DNA of 64,000 nt from Epichloe hybrida (Eukaryota > Ascomycota > Sordariomycetes > Hypocreales > Clavicipitaceae): assembly GCA_019022495.1 (NCBI GenBank), contig JAFEKR010000012.1:992001-1056000 (forward strand), read 5' to 3'. Within the stretch, counting starts at the first letter, position 1; the number at the start of each line of letters is the position of its first letter. A model generated the notes under the pieces. That model was not told the origin of the DNA, did no database searches, and saw only the letters and a program-made list of their open reading frames with translations. Both the position numbers and the translations under genes were made by a program. This document shows positions 1 through 11,135 of the stretch, piece after piece.

Positions 1-39
1 TACTCGATCGACATGCGACTCCGTCGGGCTTCATCAGAT

Positions 40-1642
40 TTACTGCAGGTTGGAATTGGGATGGGCATGAACAGTAATGTTTAGCTTCTGAAAGCGAATA
101 GTTTCATTAGGGTCGGGGACGCAGGTAGTCCCTTGCCACGAAAAGAAAGATTGACATCCTGTACCTGCGACACGTCCACGCCAACGTTGAACTTGGACGG
201 AAGACTCAAGGTCCAATTGCAGAACGGGCTCAAAGAAATGGGACTTTTGGTCGTGCCCATCGCCCACATCCACCAGTGCACCACCCGCGATATGCTTCTC
301 ACTTTTGTTGCCATCTTTATCTACAACCACTTCGTACTGATACATGGCCGAAATGGGATTGATTGTGTGTGAAGCGAAAAAATGGTACAAGGTGACTTTG
401 GGTCCACCAGCTACAGTCAACGTGGCAATTCAGGCCGACGTAGACTTTCTTCTGGCTAGACGTAAACTGTACTCCCGGAAGCGAGACGGAGAATGATGTC
501 AACTGGAGCTGTGCCAGTCCCTGGAAGGAATGCTCATCGAGAGGAATAGTTGAAGATGAGATGTGAACCTTTCTTAAACGAGGCGATTGAGTCATCGGTC
601 GCATAGCTCATGGGGTGCGTAGGCAGGCTGCTGAACGGCTGTTCGATTGAGCCGACTTTGTTCTCGTGGTCAATGACCGCTTGGAGTATTTGGCCCTGCA
701 TGACACTCAGGTCGGCCAAGGTGTTGCTGCTCTGCAAAATCTGCCCGAAGTCCGTCAAAGTGCGATATCTAAAGGCCATGGTCTCAGAGAACAATTGGTC
801 AATGAGGTTGTCCTTGTGGTTGTTGTATAAGCCTAGGACAAAGCTTCGGTACGGCGCGAGCGTGGGGTCTAGCTTTCCGCTTTCGATGCCTTTGAGTTCG
901 TCCATCTGTGCCTTCAGTATAACCGTGAAAGATAGGTAGCGGCCTCTCGGTTCGCCGTGATGCCAAAATCATCAACTGGAGTTGGGCGAAAAGCTCGGGA
1001 CTAGGAGCAATCGCGTCTTGTATCTTGGCCGTTGCTTTGGCCGTGGTAGCGGCGTCTGAGCGCCCCCTTGGCCCTGAACGCTTTGTCCATCATGACCAGA
1101 TGATGCGTGTTGCCCATTCGGATATCGCCCCGTGTAAACGGATTCGTATCTTTGGCGATGGCCTTGCCGTATGGTTCGCCATTCACCAAGTCGTCCGCCT
1201 CGACCACCGTCTCCTCCAGCAGCACCCCTTACCAGAATCCCCGGGCTTACCGGCAAGACCTCCGGCTGCCGTCATGGAGACACTTGGAGGACTCGCCACA
1301 GTGAGGACGGAGATTTCCCCAGCATCGCCTCCAAGTCCTGGTCTTCCGCCATTTCCTCCAGCCTGGCCGTTTCCTCCTGGTGACCCTGGATACTTTCCAG
1401 CTGGCTGAATAAAGTGCCCTTGTCTTTTCCCTCCATCGTCGGAGCCAGCCGTACCTGGGGATCCTTTCCCAGCATCTCCACCACGTTGCCCGTCACGTCC
1501 CCTTCCACCCGAGCTGGTCAAGGTCAAGGTCTGTTCTATGCTACCAGCCAGAATTGTGATGCTCCCCTTTGGACAGTCGGTAGACCTTTTAGCTGCTTTG
1601 ATTGAGGACTTTGCAGATCCCGCTGGCGATCTGAACGCCTAC
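40..1642 (-). pseudogene. Frameshifted remnant of a large collagen-like (Gly-rich) fungal protein
   Basis: Read on the minus strand, similar-looking protein segments continue through all three frames. Near 1640-1530 there is a beta-like lead-in (GSITILAGSIEQTLTL). It is followed by a collagen-like stretch rich in GxxG repeats (about 1530-1220, for example GRPGLGGDAG and AGKPGDSGKG). The Gly-rich stretch changes frame near 1235 (GAAGGDGGRGG) and again near 1215, where VNGEPYGKAIAKDTNPFTRG begins. Further frame changes fall near 1010, 965-905 (PELFAQLQL then MDELKGIESGK), 600-540 and about 418, before a C-terminal segment ending at a stop at 40. At least five frame changes in 1.6 kb are too many for introns, none of which has good splice sites. 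I therefore read it as a decayed gene, though indel-rich assembly error is an alternative. The original protein may have extended past the window edge. Its function is unknown; the general layout resembles large collagen-repeat hypothetical proteins of Hypocreales. Confidence 0.55.
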
Positions 1643-1855
1643 CTGCAAGATCTTCAATCACATTACCGCAGAACAGGGGCGGATAAATTCGAGAAGTTGC
1701 TGAGTGCATGGAACAAATTCGGGTGTTTGTATCCCCCGGACAAGATGAAGAGTGGTGAGATCAAAGCATCAGCTCAGTCCTTTACCAGAACTCTAGAGGA
1801 AGTGGAGCGAGATACTGAAATGGTCAAGGAGATGCTTTCGGAGCTTGGTCTTTGA
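1538..1855 (+). CDS. Small hypothetical ORF, 105 aa
   Basis: An open frame of 105 codons. After a short hydrophobic start it looks like an acidic/amphipathic helical protein (ALIEDFADPAGDLNAYLQDL, later SFTRTLEEVERDTEMVKEML), which reads more like a real helical domain than a chance ORF. I recognise no family. It lies head-to-head with the collagen-like pseudogene, and its first 35 codons overlap the pseudogene's upstream open frame on the other strand. The two may have been brought together by a rearrangement near 1550-1640. No clear upstream exon was found. It could equally be a remnant of a longer gene or the truncated N-terminus of something else. Confidence 0.3.
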   Translation: MLPARIVMLPFGQSVDLLAALIEDFADPAGDLNAYLQDLQSHYRRTGADKFEKLLSAWNKFGCLYPPDKMKSGEIKASAQSFTRTLEEVERDTEMVKEMLSELGL

Positions 1856-2663
1856 TCCTATCTCCTGACCTATGGCTTTATTCCCAGCTTTCTCTTTTCA
1901 TATCGTATGCCAAGGGTCACCTTTCACATCACCCTGTTGATGAACATGTCCTTGTGTGTTCTTTTTTTCTTTGAAGTATTTCAAAATCATAAGTAGAGAT
2001 CCGACGGGAACCTACACACATCTGCTCATAATGACCCGTCGTCGTCATCTCGGACATGACGAATATAGAGAATGTCCTAACTTGCGTAATTCGTCAAGTG
2101 TGTCAATGGACTGAATTTCTTTACGTCGCTGCTTCCCAGTATGAAATCCGTGACATGGAATAGCGGGATATATTACTTCAAATTGATCCATCTGCATCTT
2201 CCTGCTCCTGCTGGACGGCGAGGTACAAGGGCGACCAATCGAAAGGGCTTGGAAGCGGCAACACTCGAGACCTGTTTCGCATGACAACGCAGAGGGGGAG
2301 CCGGTCGCCTATGCCAGGAAACCTACCACGCCTCCTTTTTAAGGCCTATAATCTAAGGAACACAGAGTGAAGCGAAGGTAACTTTAATCCGGCCGGCGGG
2401 GAGTCTCGGGCTGCTAGTGGGTGAGCGTTGTTGTCCCCAAGGAACCTCAATGATGACATCTTCACGCAAGCGTGCATGGAGGCGGCACAAATTTCAGACT
2501 TCAACTGTGAGCAGAGGAAGAGCGACTCTGGTCAATTCTGCACTGGGAAGGGGGATTGGAAAAAAAAAAAAAAAAAAAGGTACGCCCCAGGTACAACGAC
2601 TGTATGAAAGAGGCTCCTGTGTGTATATAGCCCAAGGCGTCGTCATCACATCGTGGCCGAAGT
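1856..2663. other. Intergenic; A19 tract
   Basis: No supported gene. The 3' flank of the ABC transporter lies at the right side. A run of 19 A residues occupies 2560-2578. Short ORFs here show no domain features. Confidence 0.6.
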
Positions 2664-5600
2664 CTAGCCACTCTTGCTTGCCATATATAGCCTAAAGTAA
2701 TGGCCCTTTGCTTGTACAAGTTCACCGTGCGTACCTGCTTCGACAATGCCGCCCTTGGCCATGACGTAGATCCTGTCTGCCTTGGCGACCGTGCTCAGTC
2801 TATGAGCGACCGTGATGGTCGTGCGACCCTTCTTAGCTATCTCTAATGCCTCCTGGATGGCAGCCTCGGATCGCGAGTCAAGCGCAGACGTGGCCTCATC
2901 AAGTAGGAGGATCCTGGCGTTTCGGAGAAGCGCTCTAGCCAAGACTATACGTTGCTTTTGCCCGACACTAAACTGGCAGCCTCTGTTTCCCACTTCTGTG
3001 CTGAAGCCGTCCCTAGTGAAGAATCAGAATCAAGAATCTGTGAAAGGATTATTATACTAATGCGGCAGGGGAGCTCACGGAAGACTCATAATAAAGTCGT
3101 AAATATTGGCGGCTTGACAGACCCTCTTGACTTCGTCATCAGTCAAGTCTGATGACTCCTGATCATCGAGCCCAAGGGTTAGGTTCATTCGCACAGTTCC
3201 GCGATAGAGATGCGGGTGCTGGCCAACCAGCGCTATGCACCTTCGATAGGCCGAAAGCCGCAATGTTTTTATCGGCTTGGAATCGACGAGGATCAGTCCA
3301 CCGGTCGGGTCATAGAAGCGTTCAATCAGTGAGAGGATGGTGCTTTTGCCAGAGCCGGTCGCGCCGACGAGAGCAACATTGGCACCTGCCGGAATACGCA
3401 GGCTGAGATTATTCAAAGCGAGATGATCTGGGCTGGATGGGTACGCGAAGCTGACCGAGTCAAACTCGACTTCACCTTCCACGGTACCCGGGTCAGTGCC
3501 TTCTGGAGACGATGGATCAATGGCAGACTTGCGGGCCAGGAGGCGGCGCAGAGACGTCGCGGCCTGCTTCGCCTTGCCAAGGCTGGGCGTCCAAGAAAAC
3601 ACCACGCCGGCCGAGTTTGCGCTTAGAATCATAGACGTCTGGACGGCAACGGCCTGGAAGAGGGTGTATTCGCCGCGAAGGACGAGCCGGCCGCCGTACC
3701 AGAAACCCAAAGCCATGCAGGCGTTATAGGCTGACTGTGACAAGGCGTACATGATAGACGTCTTTATAATCGCCTTGAGAGCCTCTGCCTTGCTATCGTC
3801 AAGTATGGCTTCGAATTCATTAAGAGCTGTTTTCTCCCTGGTTAGGGCTACAATCGTCTGGATGCCGGACAGCGCCTCGCCTGCAAACTCGGCTGCATTG
3901 TTTGCGAGTTTCTCATTCTTCTCCTCCCAGGCGCCCACGAGACAGATGCTAAAATATCCACCTCCGACCACAAAGGGCACAGCAGAGAAACACACAAGTG
4001 CTAATTTCCATCCGAGAGCAAGCGCGACAACGACGCCAGAGCAAAGGGTAGAAACACAAATCAGGATAATACCCAGCGCACTACCGCTTAAGCCGGCGAG
4101 ATCACTGGTCGAGTTGGAGAGAAATCCAGAAAGAGCTGCGGCGGAGTTTTCCTTCTTGTCAAAGAATGGTATATCCATTCTCAGGTATTGTTGCAGGGCG
4201 AGGCTGCGGACTCGATTAGCAAGGTTTTTAGAGCTAAAGGAGAAAGCTATGCCCTGGATCGTGCAGCTGACGAGCATCACGGAGGCAAGCATGAAGAACA
4301 TCCAAGAGTAAAAGGCTGCGTCAGAAAGCATCTTGCGCGTCTCGTCTTGCGGGCGCGCAAGTGCTGTGATTGTTTTACCAAATAGCACGGCCGAGGCGGG
4401 CTCCTCGCCTCCAGCAATAACACAACAGATGAGCCCAAGCAACGGCCAATGCATTTTTCCTCTGTTGAGTTTGAGTATGAAGGCACCCATGGAAGAAATG
4501 GCAGACCGTGATGTGACGTCTGAGACTTCCGGGACATCGTCATCATCAGCAGAGACATTTGCAGGGGCCGAGTCGTCCTCCTGGGCCGGGTTCGCATTGC
4601 AAAGTTTGTCGTCTGGTGACCTGGCGTCTGCGTTTACTCCGAGATCCTCATCCGTGGTAACGTTCTCATCGTAGTCCATGTTCTGGGCCCTGATGAGCTC
4701 GTAGTAGTGGGATCTGGCAGCCAACAAGTCAGCGTGCACGCCGCTTTCAACGACATGCCCTTTGTCCAAAACAACAATCTGGTCTGCATGACGAATAGTA
4801 GAGAGACGATGCGCAATGACAACGGTGGTGGTTCGCTGTCTGCCCTGTTGGGCCATAGAAGTCAATAAACTAGCTTCCGTCTCAGCATCTAATGCAGACG
4901 TTGCTTCATCAAGTATAAGAATGCGAGGATTGCCAACAAGAGCTCTTGCGATAGCGACTCGTTGCAGCTGTCCGCCAGAAAGTCTTGAGCCACGTGTTCC
5001 CACGACAGTGTCATAGCCCTGAGGAAGTTGCTTAATAAACTCATCCGCTTGAGCTATCTCGGCGGCTCTATAAACAAGATGCCGGCGCTCATCTCTGGGC
5101 ATATCCTTCCATTTAACAACGTTGGTGAAACCGAGCTTAATATTCTCGTATACAGACCGATTAAACATAAAAGGCTCTTGTTTGACAATGGCCATTTGCT
5201 GTCGAAGCCAGCGAAGCTGATAGCTGGTAATTTCCCTGCCGTCCAAGAGAATTCGGCCGGCTATAGGATCATAGAATCGCAATAGCAGGCTAGAGATGGA
5301 GCTCTTTCCTGAACCGGAATGACCTACTATAGCAATGGTTTGGCCTGTGGGAAATCTAATACTGACGTGGTCCAAGGCGATGGAGCTCGGCCGACATGGA
5401 TAAATATGCTTGACGCTCTGCAGCTCTATTATGCCATCGAGCTGGCGCGGAGTGTGGCCTTTGCTGGATGATGAGTCGATGGGCGAGGTTCGTCGTATCA
5501 CGCGGGACAGCCGCCGAATCCCCGCCGTAGCTGCCGCAAAGGCTTCCATATTTGCTCCCACGCCTAAGACACAGAAAGCAGCACCTTTAGTAACAAGTGC

Positions 5601-6742
5601 AATAGCCACAACAGACGTGAATGACGTTTCGTGCCGGCCGAGGCGCCTGGACCCTTGCCAAAAGGCTAGGGCAACGTTGAAATAGCCGCTTGCAACACAA
5701 ATGGCAATCAGCGTTGAATGAAACGATGTGAGAATGGACTGATTCTTGGATGCGTCGTGTACAAAGTTCATGTACTTATTGTGAATGTAAGGCTGCATTC
5801 CTAGCGATGTTGCCGTCTTGATAGAGCCTAATGCTTCCTCAACAACAGCCGAGCCAGCCGAGGACGCTGCTATACAACGTCTGCCATACCGCATGGTCAA
5901 CTTCTCACCAAAGTACAAAATAACGTAGCCAAATGCAAGAGACCAAGTCAGCTCTAGCATAAGAATCCGATCAAGAGCAAAACACACCGCAACGACAGCT
6001 ATAAGGGTGCCGAGAGCACTGATCGTCTGCGACAGCTTAAACGAAATAGCAGTTTGAACAGCTCTAGTGTCGTCTATCAGATGGGAGAGAAACTCGCTGC
6101 TCCCGTTATCATCGAATAAAGCCATGTTCTGTTTCAAGATGGCAGCAAAGTAGCGCAACTTGATTGTTCGTGTTATCCGGGCTCCAGTATAGCTGAAGCC
6201 CGCCGTTGAAACGAACCACGTCACCAAGGCGACCACGAGGATGTAGACGTAGTAGAAAACATGGCGGTCTAAAAGTGACTCTGCGTCATTCTCCCGCGAC
6301 TCGGCCTTGGAAAAGGCGAGGATGATTCTTGAGCCAATGATCTGTCCAGAGATGGAAACAAGGAGAAACAAAAAAACTCAGGGGTTAGAAAAAAGGTCTT
6401 AGCCTATAAAGCACAGAGGGAAAAGGGCCAACTACATACGGCAGTGATGGGGGGCAAGGCGCCGGCGATGATGGCGCACACGGCGCAAACGGCCACGACA
6501 ACTAGGTCGAGCCACGTTGCGTAGCTGTAGATGCCCAAGAAGGACAGATTGACATCGTCAATGCGAAGCTGGTCACGCAAGAAGGCCTGCTCAGGCGGCT
6601 CCACGTTTGTCGAGAATTGAGCAGAGGCGGACGGCTCTGGCTTCGCCAAGACTCGCCTCGGCGTGTTGTCGCTGTTGCAAGACACGCGCCGTGGTTTTTC
6701 ATGCCATGGGTCGGCAATGGCGTTGGGCGCAGAATCGTCCAT
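2664..6742 (-). CDS. Full-size ABCB multidrug efflux transporter (TMD-NBD-TMD-NBD)
   Basis: Model: complement(join(2664..3012,3079..6341,6440..6742)), 1304 aa, the usual size of fungal P-glycoprotein-like exporters. The first exon ends in a membrane segment ([15 protein letters not shown]). Intron 1 (GTATGT...CAG, 98 nt) is in phase 0. Intron 2 (GTGAGC...TAG, 66 nt) restores [17 protein letters not shown]1 has Walker A GHSGSGKS (about residue 440), signature LSGGQ (about 555), Walker [13 protein letters not shown] and the H-loop AHRLSTI. NBD2 has Walker A GATGSGKS (about 1090) and Walker [13 protein letters not shown]. Its signature is FSVGQ rather than LSGGQ, suggesting asymmetric ATP sites. 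A long acidic linker follows NBD1. The family exports hydrophobic compounds through the plasma membrane using ATP. It is transcribed divergently from the NRPS-like gene, so export of that gene's product or self-protection is a reasonable inference. Confidence 0.93.
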
Positions 6743-7789
6743 GACACAAGGTTTGATATGCCGAATAAAACTGCAGCGACCTCGTAAAGAGGTCGGAGGA
6801 TGAAAGCTCGTCGGTTACGAGGTCCAACAGGAGTGCAGGGCGACAGGTTCGACAGACTTTCTGGACAATGAATGGGATTGGAAAGGGCAACTGGAACGAA
6901 CTTGTTTTGTTATGGTCCCGACTTTGTGAGATTTTTCCAAGTATTCTTAGTAATTCTTGGTAAGCCAAGTTGGAGAAGATGCTATATGGGAAGCCAAGGA
7001 CACGGGCTCACGGGCTCACGGGCTAAAGCAGGATTCACTGGCGATTTCCGAAACTGTTGGCTCCCCCGAACAAGTCTGCAGCATTGCAGCTCTACAGTAA
7101 GAGGGCTTGTCAGAAAAGTCGGCAACGAGATCCGTCTTCCGCCGCGATTTGTCGCCGGTGCTAGGACTGAAACATTCTCGGCGTGCATGCATGGGATTAA
7201 GCGAACCGCATATGAGCAAGGGAATCATGAGGAAGAGGAAGACAGGGGCTAGGATCAACAGCCTTGAAATACCGATGATTGACAGATTGCCTGTTAGGGG
7301 GGGCATTGTACGGATCCGTACAGGGCTAGCAAGAAAAGCCGCGAACGAGCGTTCCGTCTTCCGCCGCGAATGTGGGCAAAAAAAAAATATTGGTATGCAA
7401 ATGGATGCATATATTAATCACACACCGGGGGCAGGATTTCGCCTGCTCGGAAGGCTCCCCGATTGGGGACGGGATTTCGCTTGCCCGGAAGCCGGAACGC
7501 TCCCCGCGCGTCAGGGTGGGGCCGTGCAGCAGACAGTGTGGGACCGTGCAACAAGGGTGGGACCGTGCAAGCAAACAAATCATTTATTTCATCGCCTCCA
7601 CACGAGGGAACAAGAAAAGTCGATTGGGTGGCTGGCTGGATGGTTGGGAGTAGAAGGGATTTATCGTAATGCCTTGAGCAATTTTTTTTTCTTTTTCAAC
7701 AAGAAACCTTTCATTATATAGATAGCATCCTCTTCCCTTGACGTCTATGAGAAATTACTTCTCAAGTACCGGATTGAAATAATGCAACG
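6743..7789. promoter_or_regulatory. Shared divergent promoter of ABC transporter and NRPS-like gene, with repeated motifs
   Basis: This 1047-bp non-coding gap separates two start codons that point away from each other. It contains diverged duplicated blocks. One ends in GTCTTCCGCCGCGA and occurs at about 7111-7147 and 7331-7370. A second block, GGATTTC...CGGAAG...CTCCCC, occurs at 7433-7460 and 7470-7505, with a weaker copy at 7029-7065. Three copies of TGGG(A/G)CCGTGCA lie at 7517-7528, 7539-7550 and 7558-7569. A perfect CGG/CCG palindrome lies at 7308-7321. Three tandem CACGGGCT-like units lie near 7005-7025. A pyrimidine-rich stretch (7680-7705) and a TATATA sequence (7716) precede the NRPS-like start. 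Repeated sites of this kind suggest co-regulation by a pathway-specific factor, which is an inference. Confidence 0.6.
7308..7321. promoter_or_regulatory. Palindrome GTACGGATCCGTAC, candidate Zn2Cys6 binding site
   Basis: A perfect 14-bp palindrome holding inverted CGG/CCG triplets separated by 2 bp, in the middle of the divergent promoter. Fungal Zn2Cys6 (Gal4-type) regulators bind CGG half-sites in inverted, direct or everted arrangement. No regulator gene of that type is visible in the window. Confidence 0.4.
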
Positions 7790-9868
7790 ATGGAACAACA
7801 GCTGGAGATGGATATGGATGAGCGTCTGCTAGAGCGCCTGTGCTCATTGCTGCATCTTGAACCAAAGCACATCAAGTTCAACGAGACTTTCATTCGCAAT
7901 GGCGGCGACTCCTTGCTTGCCATCAAGTTCAGCAATCTGATCCAAGATCTAGAGCACGTCCGCGTTGGCGTCGGCGCTATTCTACGAGCCAAGAATCTTG
8001 GCAGCCTCCTTGACAGAACTCAGTTGAGAAAGTTGGCCACGGGGCATTCTTCCGAGCCATCGCAGAGCGACAAGCTTCCATTGACCGTCTCGAACCAGGC
8101 TGATCGTGATGACAAAACGCTTGATCCTATCCAGCGAATACCAACGGTGATCCCAACCGCCGGCCTCCCTCTCACCTTTATTCAAGCCGGAGTAGCCGTC
8201 TACACGCATAGTGTCCCGGGCGCGGCTGTTCAGCATGTAACTCAATACTGCTACATTGATGTCCTGCCCCGGCTCCGCAGCGCCTTTGGAGAAGCAATGT
8301 CACGGCACCGGGTTTTCAGACTGAAGTATGAGGTGGAGACCAGCCCGTTGCTGGTCAAGGCAACGCTAAAGGAGACATTCAAGCTGAACTGGACAGAGCA
8401 GCAAGCCGAGTCTCTGGGAGAAGCAGACCTCGAGGAACTGTTCCGCGTTTGGAGCTCAGAGGCATCTGCTGAGCCTGTATTTCGAGTTGTGACACCTTGC
8501 AAGGCGGCGGGCGAACGAGAGCTGAGTGTTGTGCATTGGTTTTACCACCACTCCCTGTTGGACGGCAGATCATTGGATATATTGCTGCGGCAGGTTGACG
8601 CGCTCTTGGACAACCCATCGCTGCCTGTAGAGGTCAGCGACTCCATTTTCGATGTGGTGCGCGGCTTGGAAGACTATCACGGACCACGTGAAGCTGCCGC
8701 CAAGGCTTTTTGGGCATCACGCGAGGTACATGGAGGAGCTAGAGGCCATCCGCTGCTGCGGATTCTGGGATCCAGATCATCGTCTCGGGTGCGGATGAAG
8801 ACCATCGACGTGTTTTATCCCGAAGACGTGAAGGCGTTTTCATCACGTACGGGATTCACCTTTGAGATTCTCGTCCGAGCGGCGCTGGCACTGGTCCTCT
8901 CAAAATTTCAAAGCACGCGGACAGTTTCTCTCATGTCGGTCAGTTCTCGACGATCACTGCCGATCAAGGGGATCGAGCACGCAGTTGGCTGCATTGCAAC
9001 ATCCATGATCCTAACCATGGACGTCAACGAGAACGATGCCGCCCAGGACTTCTTGGCGCAGGTGTTCGAAAAGGTGCTCGAGCTTGAAGACATGTCCTAC
9101 TCTGATCCCTCGGACGGATTCTCCCTGGGCGGACTTGTCGTGGTATCCAGTGATCTCCAACCGCACCGCCCTTGGTACGCCGCTGGCCACCAGACCGAAG
9201 TCATGGCCCCCAAAGAGACGCTGCCAACCCTCTATGTATCGCCAGCTGGCAGGGTACGGTTCAGCTACAACAGCGAATGGCGCTCCTCCTCCGAAATGCG
9301 CGTCATGACAGATCTCTTCAAGGGGGCATTGGTCAGCCTTGCGTCGGGAACATTGCGCGTCGGGGAATGTCTGAGAAGCATGCTTCCCAATTCCCAGAAA
9401 ACGCGCATTCTCCGCTGGGGGAACTGCTTCTCAGCTCAGACAGGTCTGGAAAGCATAGACGACGACATTACATCATTGTTCCAGAAACAAGTTCTGGACA
9501 GAGGCGCCGAAGCAGCTTTGCAACTCGGCGACCAGGAAATCAGTTACGACGGTGTCGCAAGCATGGTTCGAGCCGTGGGGCAACGACTCGCGGAGCTCTT
9601 GGAGCCCAGGAGCATTGTTCTGATCCATGCAGATGCATCTGTCTACTGGGTCGTTGCCATGTTTGCAGTCCTCTGGGCAGATTGCATCTTCTCGCCCCAA
9701 GGCGTTGACCTGCCTCATCAGCTTCGATCGCATCACTACGCCGTGGCCGAGGCTCAGGCGTTCTTGGTTCCGCAACAAGATACGGATGTATTGGCCCCCG
9801 ATGGCTGCAGGCTGGAGTTGTGTGTCGAAACAATTCTGCGCGAGGCCGAGGAGCGGCGACAGAGCGGC

Positions 9869-9906
<38 letters not shown>

Positions 9907-10957
9907 CGAGCCGCCGGCCACGAGAAGACAGCCGAAGCCGCTGGCGGCCGCCTACATATGTTTCTCGTCTGGATCGACCGGTCAGCCAAAGGCCATAAAA
10001 TGCACTCATTCGGGCGCTGTCAGTGTCCTCAGGGACCCGGTCGCTCGTCTACATGCTGGGCCAGGCCACCGCGTAGCCCAGACACTCGCTCCCGCCTTCG
10101 ACGCCGCCCTGCTCGAGGTGTTTTCCGCTCTCTGCTACGGCGGCACGTTGATTCTGAAGAATCCCTCGGAGCCCTTTGAACACTTACGAGAGGCAGACTC
10201 GCTGCTCACCACTCCCTCGCTCGCCGCGGAACTGAACCCAGACGACTATCCCAACCTCGAGTATGTGTACTTTTGCGCCGAGGTCCTTCCGCAACACACT
10301 GCGGATCGATGGTCAGCCGGGAAAGCCAGCGCGTACAACATTTACGGCCCAACCGAGTGCCACATGGTGTGTTCTGCTCAGAGACTCAGGCCAGGACAAG
10401 CCGTCACCATTGGGACACCCTTCTCGTCAGCGCGCATCTACATACTCGATGGGCAGGGGGCATTGTCACCTCCTCTCGTCGCCGGCGAGATTCACGTTGC
10501 GGGAGTGCAGGTGGCCCGAGGTTACATCGGTCTTGACCAGGAAACAAGGCACCGGTTCATCCCGGATGTCATCTGGCCCACCGACGATGGACGCATGTAC
10601 AGAACTGGTGATTGGGGCTACTGGACACTTGATGGCCAAGTGGCATTCATAGGCAGGACGGACAGGCAGGTGAAGCTTTTTGGGTTTCGTATCGATCTCA
10701 ACGATGTGCAAGCAAGGCTGGAGAAGGCCCTCTCGCCAAACGTTCGCGTTGCTGTTGTCGTGGTGGGAGATGCTTTGGCTTGCGCGATATCCCCAATGTC
10801 CAACGGGCACAATCTGAGCGAAGAGCAAGTCAGAGCAGCAGCGGAAACTGTGCTGCAGCCACAGAGTGTCCCGAAACGAATCCGCCTTCTCGAAGCGATG
10901 CCAGTATCCCCGTTTGGTAAGATAGATTATCGTGCTGTTACAAAGCTCCTGGAATAA
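7790..10957 (+). CDS. NRPS-like enzyme with domain order T-C-A
   Basis: A single uninterrupted ORF of 1055 aa. Residues about 1-75 form a carrier (T) domain with FIRNGGDSLLAI; Ser41 would carry phosphopantetheine. Residues about 120-530 form a condensation domain with the HHxxxDG motif (His253, His254, Asp258). Residues about 560-1055 form an adenylation domain. It has A3 SSGSTGQPK (726-734), A4-like FDAALLEVF with the Asp that normally contacts the substrate alpha-amine, A5 YNIYGPTE, A7 YRTGDWGYW, A8 GRTDRQVKLFGFRIDLNDVQ and A10 SPFGKIDY with the catalytic Lys. No C-terminal carrier, thioesterase or reductase domain follows before the stop, so the order is T-C-A rather than C-A-T. The domain may act in trans with another synthetase or load its own N-terminal carrier. 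A 12-His tract lies between A2 and A3. The substrate is unknown, probably an amino acid. The divergent ABC pump supports a secreted small-molecule product. Confidence 0.92.
9869..9904 (+). repeat. (CAT)12 microsatellite encoding 12 His in the NRPS-like adenylation domain
   Basis: Twelve uninterrupted CAT codons encode residues 694-705, in a linker just before the A3 phosphate-binding loop. It is pure at DNA level, so it is likely to be length-polymorphic. The insertion sits in a loop that varies between A domains, so activity could be retained. Confidence 0.95.
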
Positions 10958-11135
10958 TCCCCGAGTTTGGCAGTCAGTCAGTCAATGATTTATCTAGAGA
11001 CGCTACGGCCTGTTCAAATTCCTACTCATCCCAACAACCCATCTAGCTCGCATGCCATTGACTTCGAAGATGAGACTCAATTTGTGAAATGCTTCAGACT
11101 CTATATTTGCTTTGAGAAATGGATTGCTCCGTGTG
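10958..11135. other. Convergent 3' intergenic spacer
   Basis: About 180 bp between the NRPS-like stop and the HAD phosphatase stop. AGTC is repeated (GTCAGTCAGTCAATG) near 10971-10986. No gene is supported. Confidence 0.6.

Noticed and set aside
6342..6439. Alternative ABC intron 1 ending at the AG near 6378
   Set aside because: It needs a different donor (GTAGTT) to keep frame, whereas GTATGT...GGACAG is consensus and phase 0.
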